64,000 nt of DNA, from positions 389,526 to 453,525 of the forward strand of contig VXSP01000045.1 in NCBI GenBank assembly GCA_009837885.1, given 5' to 3'. The stretch comes from Holophagales bacterium. Lineage in GTDB: Bacteria; Acidobacteriota; Thermoanaerobaculia; Multivoradales; Multivoraceae. The notes beneath the pieces are model-generated. The model was not told where the DNA came from. It made no database searches and worked only from the letters and a program-made list of their open reading frames with translations. Of this stretch, positions 26,176-35,397 are shown in pieces (within the stretch, counting starts at the first letter, position 1; each line of letters starts with the position of its first letter). A program made the position numbers and the translations under genes.

Positions 26176-26907
26176 ATGCGGGTCCGTACCGGCACGAGTG
26201 GATTCTCGTACCCCGCCTGGACGGGGCCGTTCTATCCGGCCGGCACGAAGCGGCCGGACATGCTCTCGTTCTATGCCTCCAGGCTCGGCTCGGTGGAGAT
26301 CAACAACACCTTCTACCGCATGCCGAAGACGGATCTGCTGGAGCGGTGGCGCGACGCGGTGCCCGACACCTTTCGTTTCGCGCTGAAGGCGTCGCGCCGG
26401 ATCACGCACCAGCAACGACTCAGGGACGCCGCGGACTCGGTCGACTACCTGTTCCGCACCGCTGAGGTGCTCGGCGAGCGCCTCGGCCCCTTCCTCTTCC
26501 AGTTGCCGCCGTACCTCAGGCGCGACGTCGACCGGCTGGCGAGCTTTCTCGAGCTGTTGCCGGACGGAATGCGCGCCGCGTTCGAGTTCCGGCACGCCAG
26601 TTGGTTCGACGACGAGGTGTTCGCGCTGCTGGCGGACGCCGGCGCGTCGCTGTGCATCGCCGACGCCGGAGGCGACCATGACGCGCCCCTGGTGGCGACC
26701 GCGGACTTCGGTTATCTTCGGCTTCGCCGCGAGGACTACGACGAGGCGGCGCTTCGCGCCTGGGCCGACAGGATCCGGCGGCAACCCTGGGGCGAGACTT
26801 ACGTCTTCTTCAAGCACGAAGACGAAGGGGCGGGACCGCGCATGGCGGCGCGGTTCGAAGCTCTCCTTCTGGAATCCTCACCCACACCACACAGACACGA
26901 GCCATGA
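26176..26907 (+). CDS. DUF72 family protein (YecE-like)
   Basis: 243 aa. Family signatures are at the start (RVRTGTSGFSYPAWTGPFYP), then SRLGSVEINNTFYRMP and PDTFRFALKASRRITH, and later AAFEFRHASWFDDEV and YLRLRRED. DUF72 proteins are TIM-barrel-like and widespread, with no settled biochemical role. It begins 39 nt after rpoD and overlaps the MATE gene by 4 bp (ATGA), so it is probably co-transcribed with the exporter. Length is normal. Confidence 0.92.
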   Translation: MRVRTGTSGFSYPAWTGPFYPAGTKRPDMLSFYASRLGSVEINNTFYRMPKTDLLERWRDAVPDTFRFALKASRRITHQQRLRDAADSVDYLFRTAEVLGERLGPFLFQLPPYLRRDVDRLASFLELLPDGMRAAFEFRHASWFDDEVFALLADAGASLCIADAGGDHDAPLVATADFGYLRLRREDYDEAALRAWADRIRRQPWGETYVFFKHEDEGAGPRMAARFEALLLESSPTPHRHEP

Positions 26908-28325
26908 ACATCGACATTTCCTATCGGCGCATCCTGGCGCTGGCGGGACCGGTCGTCATCACGCAGATGACCCACACGGCGATGGGTCTGATCGATGCGA
27001 TGATGGTCGGGCGTCTGGGCGTGGTCGCCCTGGCCGGGGTCGGCCTGGGCGCGATCATCTCCTGGTGGCTGCTCGGCTTCTTCGTCGGCCTGCTGCAGGG
27101 CGTGAACACGTTCGTCGCCCAGTTCTTCGGCGCCGGCAAGAAGGACCGGGTCGGCGTCGCCTTCTGGCAGGGGCTCTACCTGGCCGCCGGCGCGGGCGTG
27201 GCCGTTCTGCTCGCGGCCCCGTTGTCGGGCTGGGCGTTCCGGGTGATGGGGGCGTCGGCGGAAGTCCAGGCAATCGCCACGGACTACACCGAGGTGCGCC
27301 TGGGCGCGGCGGTGGGGCTGATGATCTTCCTCGTCGCGGAAAACTACTATCGCGGACTAGGTCGCACCGAGGTGCCCATGTTCGCGGGGCTGATTCAGCT
27401 GGCCCTGAACTGCGGGCTGAACTACCTGCTCATCTTCGGCGTGTGGGGATTCCCGGAGCTTGGCGCCGCTGGCACCGCGGTCGGTACGGTGATCGCCCAG
27501 TTTCTCGTCGCGCTCGGCCTGCTGGCCGGAGTGCTCGCGACGAAGATCGGGCGCGACTACGGTGCGACCCGGCCCCGGCCGCCAGAGGCGGCCCTTCTCG
27601 GCCAGATGCTCCGCGTCAGCCTGCCGATCGGCGTCCAGGTGTTCATGGAGATGGGCGGGATCAGCGTCTTCACGGCCCTCGTGGCCAACCTGGGCGACGC
27701 GGAGATGGCGGCGACGAACGCCGTGATTCACGCCTGGTCCGTTTCCTTCATGCTCGCGGTCGCGCTGGCCGTCGGTTGCACGACGCTGGTCGGGCAGTGC
27801 CTGGGCGCGAGACAGCTTGGCGACGTACGCGTCGTCGTGCGTCGCGTGATGTGGCTGGGCTACGGGGCGATGGCGATCATGGCCGTCGTCTACGTCGGGT
27901 TCCCCGGTTGGCTGATGCAGTTGTTCGCGCGGGAGGCAGGCGACCTTGCCGCGCTTCTGCCGTACGCCAGGCCGCTGTTTCTCATCGCCACCCTGTGCCT
28001 GATCTTCGAACTGCCGTTCAATATCTACTCCGGCGCGCTTCGCGGCGCCGGAGACACGACCTACCCGATGGTCGTGAACATCGGCGTGGCCTGGCTCGTC
28101 TTCGTGCCGCTCGTCTTCTTCGCCACGCGGAACTGGGGCCTGATCGGTGCCTGGAGCTGCTTCATCGTCCACGTAGGGCTGCTGGCGGGTCTGCTCGCCG
28201 TCCGGGTGCGCGGCCGGACCTGGATCGAACGCGGCGCCTCCCTGCTCGATGCGGAGCGGGCGGGAGGCGTTGCAACGTCGAGCGTGTCCGAGATGGACGA
28301 CCTCCGCTCATCGCCGGCGCTCTGA
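26904..28325 (+). CDS. MATE family efflux transporter (NorM-like)
   Basis: 473 aa with about 12 hydrophobic helices in two homologous halves. RRILALAGPVVITQMTHTAMG opens the first half, with MIDAMMVGRLGVVALAGVG-like spacing (here LIDAMMVGRLGVVALAG), and SLPIGVQVFMEMGGISVFTAL opens the second, both typical of MATE proteins. It couples Na or H gradients to export of drugs or metabolites. It overlaps the DUF72 gene by 4 bp and is convergent with the M14 peptidase, with 38 nt between stops. The substrate cannot be predicted. Confidence 0.94.
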   Translation: MNIDISYRRILALAGPVVITQMTHTAMGLIDAMMVGRLGVVALAGVGLGAIISWWLLGFFVGLLQGVNTFVAQFFGAGKKDRVGVAFWQGLYLAAGAGVAVLLAAPLSGWAFRVMGASAEVQAIATDYTEVRLGAAVGLMIFLVAENYYRGLGRTEVPMFAGLIQLALNCGLNYLLIFGVWGFPELGAAGTAVGTVIAQFLVALGLLAGVLATKIGRDYGATRPRPPEAALLGQMLRVSLPIGVQVFMEMGGISVFTALVANLGDAEMAATNAVIHAWSVSFMLAVALAVGCTTLVGQCLGARQLGDVRVVVRRVMWLGYGAMAIMAVVYVGFPGWLMQLFAREAGDLAALLPYARPLFLIATLCLIFELPFNIYSGALRGAGDTTYPMVVNIGVAWLVFVPLVFFATRNWGLIGAWSCFIVHVGLLAGLLAVRVRGRTWIERGASLLDAERAGGVATSSVSEMDDLRSSPAL

Positions 28326-28363
28326 GCCGATGCGGCCTGGGGGGCGGGGCGAGCGACCCGCGC

Positions 28364-30406
28364 CTATGGTGGACGGCAGGCGTCCGGGAAAGCGGTCGCG
28401 TCGGTGATCGCCGGGGCCGGCACGCCCGGTTCGTTCCGGTACTCCTTCTCGACGCCGGTCACGGTGTCGGTCACCCGAATGATGTAGCCGAGGTCCGTCG
28501 TCGAGGCGCCGTACACCCAGACGTGATCGTTCAGGGAGCAGCCGTCCAGCACCTTGACCAGGACCTCCCAGTTGTCCGGATCGAAGAACCAGAACAGCCC
28601 GGAGTCCTGCGTAGCGGACCTGGCCGCTCTTGCGGCTCCGGTGCGGCCGTTCTCGGCCAGCCAGGTGACCCGTACGTCGTAGCGGGCATCGTGGAGACAG
28701 ACGCTGTTCTCGTCCCCGACACAACTGCCTCCTTCAGCACCTTCGGGGTCGTCGTCCGTCGGCGGCGGTTCGGCGGCAGCAACCTGCAGGAAGATGGCGC
28801 TGACCGCGCCCCAGTTGCCGTCGGTGTCTCTTGCCCGCACGAAGACGGTGTGCCGGCCGGCGGCGAGGTCGGTCGTATCGATGGTTGCAGTCGCACTCTC
28901 CGTGCGGCTGTCGAAGGCGCCATCGGAGGCGTGCATGGCGTGCGCAGTCCTTCGCCAGGCCCAGGGCGGCGCGTCGACGTAGTACTCGCCCTCCGCGACG
29001 TTCTGCGTCGGTTCGAAGCCGTTGCCGTTCTCGTAACGCGTGTCGTCGAAGGTCGCTGACAGGGTGACCGCCGTTCCGGCGACGACGCCGGTCGTCGACG
29101 CGTCGTCGCTCAGACTCAGATCGCGAGCGTCGGGGCCGGCCGGGGTTCGGTACGGCGTCCGCGCCACCTTGAAGGCGTAGAGAAGGGACTCCAGGTTGTC
29201 GTCCAGAATCGAACTCTCGAACCGGCCGCAGTCCTGGAAGAACGTCGTGCCCAGTTCGTAGGTAAAGGAGGCGCGGCCGAGAACTCCGTAGCCGTAGTCC
29301 TCGGTGGTGCCGCTTGCCGGATAGAGCCCGATGGCTTGAAGCGGCCTGTAGCCGTTGAAGTACGCGAGCTTCCGGCCGAGGGTCTGGAGTGCCCTGCCGT
29401 TCGGCGCCGGGTGGTGCACGTGGCCCCAGGGCCAGAGGATGAGACGCCCATGGCTGTGAATGTCGAGGACGACGCCCGAGGTGCCGCTTGATGCCGCATC
29501 GCCGTCGCCCGGTCCGCGAGCGTCGTGAAACAGCCTCGCCATGTAGTTCTGGATCACCTGCGTTTCGGGCTCGGAGGCCGCCGACCGCCCCCGGTAGACG
29601 AAGCTGCACTCGTCGGTGCTGGAGCCCGCCTCTCCCCACTTGAAGTCGAAGTTCCGGTTCAGATCGACTCCCGCCCATGAATGGGCGCAGTGGCGCGTGT
29701 TGTGGTTCTTGCGCCAAAGAAGACCTTCCTCGGCCCGTTTCCTCCCGTCCGGATTCGCCTGCAGCATGATGTGGACTTCCTGGTGGTCCAGCAGCCACCG
29801 CACGTCGGCGTCCGTCTGGTAGGAGTCCACCAGGTGTTCGGCGAAGCGCAGGGCGAGTTCGGCGGTCGTGTACTCCCGGGCGTGAAGTGCCGCGGTGATG
29901 AAGAGGGCCGGCTTCCGGCCCGTGGTCTCCGAGTTCGTGAGGCGCAGCACGTACATGGCGTAGCCGTCAGCGCTCCCTTGCCTCTTCTTCCATGACTCTC
30001 CGGCCCATTTCCACGTGGCGAGTTTCGGGTGTGCGTGGGCGATCGCCCGGGCGCTCGCGTAGGTCTCCTCCACGGTGCGGTAGCACGGGAACCCCGGGAT
30101 CGTCCCTTCCACGACGTCCGTTGGCTCTTCGGAGGGGAGGTCGACGGAGACGTAGTCGTCGTCCTCGACGATTCGCATTCCGGCTTGCCGCGCGGTTTCG
30201 ATGTCCTCCTCGGTGCCCCGCAGGACGATGTACCCCTTCTCGTACTCCGACTCGAGAGCGTCGAGCGACATGACGGCTCTGGCGGCGACCAGTGGATCGT
30301 CGAAGTAGGCGCGCACCACCCGCGTGCCACCGGGCTGTTCGAGTTCCTGCGCCGGCAGCGCGACGGTGGCCGCGAGAACGGCCGATACAGCGAGGATGCG
30401 GGTCAC
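28364..30406 (-). CDS. Secreted M14 zinc carboxypeptidase with Ig-like and FWFF-type C-terminal domains
   Basis: 680 aa. GTG start; signal peptide 1-20 (ending in ALPAQ). Residues 25-100 resemble a pro-domain. The catalytic domain runs about 105-415: ALHAREYTTAE provides zinc ligands His175 and Glu178, NPDG (218-221) and DLNRNF (248-253) bind the substrate carboxylate and active-site Arg, DIHSHG gives the third ligand His317, and TYELGTTFF holds the catalytic Glu384. Residues about 430-545 look like an Ig-like beta domain. Residues 562-680 are the same Cys-start, LFWFFDPDN-containing domain found twice in the spondin protein at 18348-20159. It digests extracellular peptides; the tail may mediate sorting or attachment. 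Confidence 0.93.
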   Translation of the reverse strand: MTRILAVSAVLAATVALPAQELEQPGGTRVVRAYFDDPLVAARAVMSLDALESEYEKGYIVLRGTEEDIETARQAGMRIVEDDDYVSVDLPSEEPTDVVEGTIPGFPCYRTVEETYASARAIAHAHPKLATWKWAGESWKKRQGSADGYAMYVLRLTNSETTGRKPALFITAALHAREYTTAELALRFAEHLVDSYQTDADVRWLLDHQEVHIMLQANPDGRKRAEEGLLWRKNHNTRHCAHSWAGVDLNRNFDFKWGEAGSSTDECSFVYRGRSAASEPETQVIQNYMARLFHDARGPGDGDAASSGTSGVVLDIHSHGRLILWPWGHVHHPAPNGRALQTLGRKLAYFNGYRPLQAIGLYPASGTTEDYGYGVLGRASFTYELGTTFFQDCGRFESSILDDNLESLLYAFKVARTPYRTPAGPDARDLSLSDDASTTGVVAGTAVTLSATFDDTRYENGNGFEPTQNVAEGEYYVDAPPWAWRRTAHAMHASDGAFDSRTESATATIDTTDLAAGRHTVFVRARDTDGNWGAVSAIFLQVAAAEPPPTDDDPEGAEGGSCVGDENSVCLHDARYDVRVTWLAENGRTGAARAARSATQDSGLFWFFDPDNWEVLVKVLDGCSLNDHVWVYGASTTDLGYIIRVTDTVTGVEKEYRNEPGVPAPAITDATAFPDACRPP

Positions 30407-30485
30407 TGGAACCGCAATTCGATCACAGGCGGCCGGCGCTGCCCACTCCTGGATCCCGGGGTCGAACCGTCCTCAGGTTTGTGGC

Positions 30486-30491
30486 TATGAT
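30486..30491 (+). promoter_or_regulatory. Candidate -10 box for the succinate dehydrogenase operon
   Basis: TATGAT matches 5 of 6 consensus bases and has a TGGC just upstream, close to an extended -10. The -35 match is poor. The implied leader to the sdhC ATG is about 64 nt. Nothing else stands out in the 155-nt divergent spacer. Confidence 0.3.
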
Positions 30492-30561
30492 CACCGGCGG
30501 GCCGACCGCGCCCCTCGCCCACGCACTTCCATCCAGCGACCCAGAGAGGACACACTCCGAG

Positions 30562-31362
30562 ATGGCTTTCCCCGCCGTGCTGAAACGGCGATCGTTCGGT
30601 GAGACGCAGCGTCAGGACGCCTGGTGGCTGCAGCCAGGCGCCGTTGTCGTGGGCCTGGGGCTCGCAAGCGCCTACGCGACCTGGGCGGCGCTTCAGGCCG
30701 ACCACTATGTGTTTGGCGGCTACCTGTCGCCGCTGTACTCGCCCGAGGTCTTCGGCCTCTCGCACCATGCCTGGTTCGAGGGCTTCCCGAGCTGGTGGCC
30801 GAGCTTCGTTCCCCAGTCGCCGGCGCTGTTCATCCTGATCTTGCCGCTGGGATTCCGCGCCACCTGCTACTACTACCGGGGCGCGTACTACAAGGCGTTC
30901 TGGGCCGATCCGCCGGCCTGCGCGGTCGGCGAGCCGCGGAACGCGTATCGGGGCGAGAACTCCTTCCCGCTGATCGTCCAGAACATCCACCGCTACTTCC
31001 TGTTCGCGATGATGGCCTGGATCTTCGTCTTCTTCCCGATCGACGTGTACCGGGCCTTCGAGTTCGAGACGGCGTCCGGCGGTCATGCCTTCGGCATCGG
31101 CGTCGGCAGCTTCGTCCTGCTGATCAACTGGCTGCTGCTGAGCGGCTACGCGCTGGGCTGCCACTCGACCCGCCACGTGATCGGCGGCTTTCGCAACGTG
31201 ATGGCGGGGCGGCCGTTCCAGAGCGCCTGCTACCGCTGCGTCTCCTGCCTGAATCGCCGACACATGGCCTGGGCGTGGTTGAGCCTGATCTGGGTCACCT
31301 TCTCCGACATCTACGTCCGGCTCTGCTCGATGGGCGTCTGGACGGACTTCAGGCTCGTCTGA
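30562..31362 (+). CDS. sdhC: Succinate dehydrogenase membrane anchor subunit
   Basis: 266 aa, larger than classic SdhC/SdhD and presumably the only anchor, since no second small membrane gene is present. About five hydrophobic helices: AWWLQPGAVVVGLGLASAYA, SPALFILILPLGFRATCYYY, NIHRYFLFAMMAWIFVFFPI, GVGSFVLLINWLLLSGYALG and MAWAWLSLIWVTFSDIYVRL. Conserved His at HRYFLF and GCHSTRHVIGG are potential haem b ligands. This pattern resembles the mycobacterial Sdh1 type. Its TGA shares one base with the sdhA ATG. It transfers electrons from the Fe-S subunit to quinone. Confidence 0.88.
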   Translation: MAFPAVLKRRSFGETQRQDAWWLQPGAVVVGLGLASAYATWAALQADHYVFGGYLSPLYSPEVFGLSHHAWFEGFPSWWPSFVPQSPALFILILPLGFRATCYYYRGAYYKAFWADPPACAVGEPRNAYRGENSFPLIVQNIHRYFLFAMMAWIFVFFPIDVYRAFEFETASGGHAFGIGVGSFVLLINWLLLSGYALGCHSTRHVIGGFRNVMAGRPFQSACYRCVSCLNRRHMAWAWLSLIWVTFSDIYVRLCSMGVWTDFRLV

Positions 31363-33170
31363 TGGAGCAGACCCCCTACGAGTACGACGTGCTGGTGGTC
31401 GGCGCGGGTGGCGCCGGGTTGCGCGCGGCGATCGAAGCCTCGGCCGCGGGCGCGTCCTGCGGCGTGATCTGCAAGTCCCTGCTCGGCAAGGCCCACACGG
31501 TGATGGCCGAGGGCGGCATGGCGGCCGCGATCGGCAACGTCGACGAGCGCGACGACTGGAAGGTCCACGTCACCGACACGCTGCGCGGTGGCCAGTACCT
31601 GAGCAACCCGAAGATGGCGGAGATTCACGCGAAGGAGGCGCCGGCGCGGGCCCTGGAACTCGAGGCCTGGGGCGCCCTTTTCGACCGCACGAAGGACGGG
31701 CGCATCCTGCAGCGGAACTTCGGCGGCCATCGCTATCCCCGGCTCGCCCACGTCGGGGACCGCACCGGCCTGGAGATGATCCGCACCCTGCAGGACCACG
31801 GCATTCACCGGGGAATCGACTTCCACATGGAGTACACGGTCTTCCGGTTGCTGCTGGACGACGGCCGGGTGTCCGGAGCCCTGGCCTATGACCGGGAACG
31901 GGGCCGGTTCCGCGTCTACCGGGCGAAGGCGGTCGTGCTCGCCACCGGCGGCATCGGCCGCGCCTTCAAGATCACCAGCAACAGTTGGGAGTACACCGGC
32001 GACGGCCACGCGCTGGCCTACGATGCCGGCGCCGACCTGATCGACATGGAGTTCGTCCAGTTTCATCCGACGGGCATGGTCTGGCCTCCGAGCGTGCGCG
32101 GCATCCTGGTCACCGAAGGCGTGCGCGGCGAGGGCGGCATCCTGCTGAACTCGGACGGCGAACGCTTCATGTTCGACGACATTCCGCCCCTCTACAAGGA
32201 TCAGACGGCCGACAGCGCCGAGGAGGGCTGGCGCTACGTCGTCGGCGACCGCGACGCCCGGCGTCCGCCGGAACTTCTGACGCGGGACCATGTCGCCCGC
32301 TGCATCGTGGACCAGATCAAGGCCGGCAAGGGATCGCCGCACGGCGGTGTGTACCTGGACATCGCCTGGATCAGGGAGAAGATCAGCAACTCCGAGGACC
32401 ACATCCGGAAGAAGCTGCCTTCGATGTACCACCAGTTCAAGGAGCTGGCCGGCCTCGACATCACGAAGGAACGGATGGAGGTCGGCCCGACCACCCACTA
32501 CGTGATGGGCGGCGTGCGGGTCGACGCGGAGAGCCAGATGTCCTCCGTGCCGGGTCTCTTCGCCGCCGGCGAGTGCGCGGCGGGGCTCCATGGCGCGAAC
32601 CGGCTGGGCGGCAACTCGCTCTCCGACCTGCTCGTGTTCGGCCAGCGGGCGGGTGAGTACGCGGCCGCTTTCGCCAGCGAGCAGGGCGAGGTTCGGCTCG
32701 ACGAGGCGGTCGTCGACGCGGGCGTCGCGGAAGCGCTTGAGCCGCTCGAACGGGAACGCGGCGAAGGGCCGTACCAGATCCAGCACGAACTCCAGGACCT
32801 GATGCAGGAGAAGGTCGGGATCGTCCGGGTCGAGTCCGAACTGGAGGAGGCGATCGAGGAGATCGGCCGTCTCTCCGAGCGGGCCAGAGCCGTGTCCGCG
32901 CCCGGCAACCGGGAGTACAACCCGGGCTGGCACACGGCGCTCGACCTGCACCCTCTGCTGGTCGTGTCCGAGGCGGTCGCCCGTGCCGGTCTGATGCGGC
33001 GCGAAAGCCGCGGCGCGCAGTTCCGGGACGACTATCCGCGGAAGGACGAGCACTTCGGCAAGGTGATCATCCGGGTCGCCAGGGGCGCCGACGGAGAGAT
33101 GGTCGTGGAGGAGATTCCGGTGGAGCCGATGAGCGACGAACTGACCAGGCTGGTCGAGGAGATGGGCTGA
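31362..33170 (+). CDS. sdhA: Succinate dehydrogenase flavoprotein subunit
   Basis: 602 aa. The FAD-binding start YDVLVVGAGGAGLRAAIEAS, the GKAHTVMAEGGMAA segment with His45 at the covalent flavin position, DLIDMEFVQFHPTG and EGVRGEGGILLNSDGERFM in the dicarboxylate-binding region, HYVMGGVRVD and ECAAGLHGANRLGGNSLSDL all match SdhA/FrdA. The enzyme oxidises succinate to fumarate in the TCA cycle and respiratory complex II. Start and stop are fixed by the 1-bp overlap with sdhC and the 1-nt gap to sdhB. Length is normal. Confidence 0.97.
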   Translation: MEQTPYEYDVLVVGAGGAGLRAAIEASAAGASCGVICKSLLGKAHTVMAEGGMAAAIGNVDERDDWKVHVTDTLRGGQYLSNPKMAEIHAKEAPARALELEAWGALFDRTKDGRILQRNFGGHRYPRLAHVGDRTGLEMIRTLQDHGIHRGIDFHMEYTVFRLLLDDGRVSGALAYDRERGRFRVYRAKAVVLATGGIGRAFKITSNSWEYTGDGHALAYDAGADLIDMEFVQFHPTGMVWPPSVRGILVTEGVRGEGGILLNSDGERFMFDDIPPLYKDQTADSAEEGWRYVVGDRDARRPPELLTRDHVARCIVDQIKAGKGSPHGGVYLDIAWIREKISNSEDHIRKKLPSMYHQFKELAGLDITKERMEVGPTTHYVMGGVRVDAESQMSSVPGLFAAGECAAGLHGANRLGGNSLSDLLVFGQRAGEYAAAFASEQGEVRLDEAVVDAGVAEALEPLERERGEGPYQIQHELQDLMQEKVGIVRVESELEEAIEEIGRLSERARAVSAPGNREYNPGWHTALDLHPLLVVSEAVARAGLMRRESRGAQFRDDYPRKDEHFGKVIIRVARGADGEMVVEEIPVEPMSDELTRLVEEMG

Positions 33171-33171
33171 G

Positions 33172-33930
33172 ATGGCCGCGACACAGTTCAGGATCTGGCG
33201 ACAGGACGGCGCCGGGGACGAGGGCGGCTACCGGGACTACACGACGGAAGTCACCGAGGGCATGGTGGTCCTCGACGCTGTTCACCAGATCCAGGCCGAA
33301 TCGGCGAACGACCTCGCCGTGCGCTGGAACTGCAAGGCTGGCAAATGCGGGTCCTGCTCGGCGGAGGTCAATGGCAACCCGCGCCTCATGTGCATGACGC
33401 GGATGAGCGACCTGCCGGCGGACCGCCCGGTCACCGTCGAACCGATGCGCGCGTTCCCGGTGATCCGGGATCTCGTCTGCGACGTGTCCTGGAACTACGA
33501 GGTCAAGAAGAAGATCGAGCCCTTCGAGCCGCGACCACCGGACGCCGAGGACGGTACCTGGCGCATCGCCCAGGAGGACGTCGAGAGGGTCCAGGAGTTC
33601 CGCAAGTGCATCGAGTGCTTCCTGTGCCAGGACGTCTGCCACGTGCTGCGGGATCACCACCTGCACGACGAGTTCGTCGGCCCCCGCTTCTTCGTCTACA
33701 ACGCCGCGCTCGAGATGCATCCCCTCGACACGCGGGACCGCCTCGCGTCGCTCAAGCAGGACGAGGGAATCGGCTACTGCAACATCACGAAGTGCTGCAC
33801 GAAGGTGTGCCCCGAGCACATCACGATCACCGACAACGCGATCATCCCGCTCAAGGAGCGGGTGGTGTCGGAGTTCTACGACCCGCTGAAGAAGCTGTTC
33901 CGCGTGTTCTCGGGCGGTTCGCGGGCCTAG
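33172..33930 (+). CDS. sdhB: Succinate dehydrogenase iron-sulfur subunit
   Basis: 252 aa. The [2Fe-2S] site uses Cys54, Cys59, Cys62 and Cys74 (CKAGKCGSC ... C). The [4Fe-4S] site is CIECFLCQDVC (146-156). The third cluster is formed by Cys203, CC at 208-209 and Cys213. The spacing and the long middle segment (DHHLHDEFVGPRFFVYNAAL) fit the actinobacterial/acidobacterial three-subunit enzyme. It relays electrons from SdhA flavin to the membrane subunit. It is the last gene of the operon; its stop is 9 nt from a convergent TPR gene, with no obvious terminator hairpin. Confidence 0.96.
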   Translation: MAATQFRIWRQDGAGDEGGYRDYTTEVTEGMVVLDAVHQIQAESANDLAVRWNCKAGKCGSCSAEVNGNPRLMCMTRMSDLPADRPVTVEPMRAFPVIRDLVCDVSWNYEVKKKIEPFEPRPPDAEDGTWRIAQEDVERVQEFRKCIECFLCQDVCHVLRDHHLHDEFVGPRFFVYNAALEMHPLDTRDRLASLKQDEGIGYCNITKCCTKVCPEHITITDNAIIPLKERVVSEFYDPLKKLFRVFSGGSRA

Positions 33931-33939
33931 GTCAACGCG

Positions 33940-35271
33940 CTACAACTGATCGAGGGCCGCGCGCGCCACGTCAGCGAACTCGCCTTCCGGATCGAGTTCG
34001 AGCGACTTGCTCAGGTGCTCACGGGCCGTGGCCGCGTCGCTCGCATTCACGGCGAGAATCCCGAGTTCGTAGTGCGCCCTCGCCAGGCTCTCGACGTCTT
34101 CGTCGTCGGGCGCTGATTCCAGGTATCTGGTCAGGTGTTCCCGGGCCGGGCCGGAGTCGGCGCTGCGGCGGTAGGCCACGCCGAGCCGGAAGTGGGCTCG
34201 CGGGTAGTTGTCGTCCCAGGCGATCAGCGACTGGTCGTACAGCCTCGCGTTGCCGAACTCTTCCTGGTCGAAGAGTTGCTGGGCCTGGAACTGCACCTGC
34301 CTGCCGGCGGTGGGGTTGACCGCGATCCAGGCCTTGCCCGCCTCGATGGAGTCCTCGAGGTTGCCGAGCGAGGCGAAGGAGAAGTACTTCATGCGCAGCG
34401 CCTCCTGGTTCCGCGGGTCGATCTCCAGGGTGCGGTCGAGCTCCACGAGGGCTTCCTCGAACTTCCCGTCGTTGAAGTAGATCGTGCCGATGTTCCGGTA
34501 GGCCTGGTGGAGTCGCGGGTTGAGCGATGCCGTCTCGCGGAAGAGCTCGATGGCCCGTTCGTGGTCTCCGCTTCGGACGGCCTGCACGCCCTGCGCGAAC
34601 ACTCCGGGGGCGAGTTCGGCGCCCATGCCTGCCTCGATCGCGATCTGCTTGGCCTCCTCGGCGCGGGGATCGCCGGCGGCCGCGAAGATGTCGAAGAACA
34701 TGGACGCCATCTCGGCCGGCATTTCCGCCGTCTCGAGATAACGGCTTGCGGGTTCGAGTGCCTCGTCAAGGTTCCCCTGGTTGTGCCTGATGGCCGCGAT
34801 CATTCGGTGCGCGTCTGCGATCGTCGGATCGAGTTCCGCCGCCTTCTCGAACGAAGACAGGGCCCCGGCGGCGTCGCCGGCCTGGATCTTCCCGATCCCC
34901 TCGTTGAATGCGTCGACCGCCTGCTGCTGTTGGGCGGTTTCTTCGTCCCAGAGCTGAGCGGTGAGCGATCGGTCCCTACTCCCGTCGAGGATCTCCACCT
35001 CGAGCTCACGGTCCGGGTAGCCGTCTTTCTGCAGCAGCAGCCTGTACGGCGCTTCGGCCGGCGCCAGACGGAGCCGCAGGCGGCCGTTCTTGCGGGTGGC
35101 GTCCTGGACGACGATCTCGCCCGTGGGGGCAAAGACGGTCACGTTCACCGGGCCCAGCTCGGCGCCGGCCATGTCGACCACCTGCAGTTCCAGTTGGCTG
35201 CGCTGCGCGAACGCCGCGGAGGCGACCAGGAGCATGGCCAAGGGGAGAACACTACGGCTGGTTTTCTGCAT
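33940..35271 (-). CDS. Secreted tetratricopeptide-repeat protein
   Basis: 443 aa. The ATG at 35271 is chosen because AGAGGA lies 9 nt upstream and it gives a signal peptide (residues 1-22, ending in SAAFAQ). Residues 25-110 look like a carboxypeptidase-regulatory/Ig-like beta domain (ELQVVDMAGAELGPVNVTVF). From about 120 to the end there are TPR units, e.g. AGALSSFEKAAELDPTIADA, ERAIELFRETASLNPRLHQA, EEALVELDRTLEIDPRNQEA and ATAREHLSKSLELDPEGEFA. It probably scaffolds periplasmic or envelope complexes. No partner is evident; neighbours are the sdh operon (convergent) and a nitroreductase (divergent). Confidence 0.86.
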   Translation of the reverse strand: MQKTSRSVLPLAMLLVASAAFAQRSQLELQVVDMAGAELGPVNVTVFAPTGEIVVQDATRKNGRLRLRLAPAEAPYRLLLQKDGYPDRELEVEILDGSRDRSLTAQLWDEETAQQQQAVDAFNEGIGKIQAGDAAGALSSFEKAAELDPTIADAHRMIAAIRHNQGNLDEALEPASRYLETAEMPAEMASMFFDIFAAAGDPRAEEAKQIAIEAGMGAELAPGVFAQGVQAVRSGDHERAIELFRETASLNPRLHQAYRNIGTIYFNDGKFEEALVELDRTLEIDPRNQEALRMKYFSFASLGNLEDSIEAGKAWIAVNPTAGRQVQFQAQQLFDQEEFGNARLYDQSLIAWDDNYPRAHFRLGVAYRRSADSGPAREHLTRYLESAPDDEDVESLARAHYELGILAVNASDAATAREHLSKSLELDPEGEFADVARAALDQL

Positions 35272-35397
35272 CGTCGGGGTTCCTCTGGGTCGGCGCCGCA
35301 CGCGCGGGTGGCCGCGTCACAGTGAGTCAGGAGTTGGGGGAACCGGCCGATCCTATCGCTTGACGCGGGCTTCGCGGGTGAGAAATGGTTACGTCCC

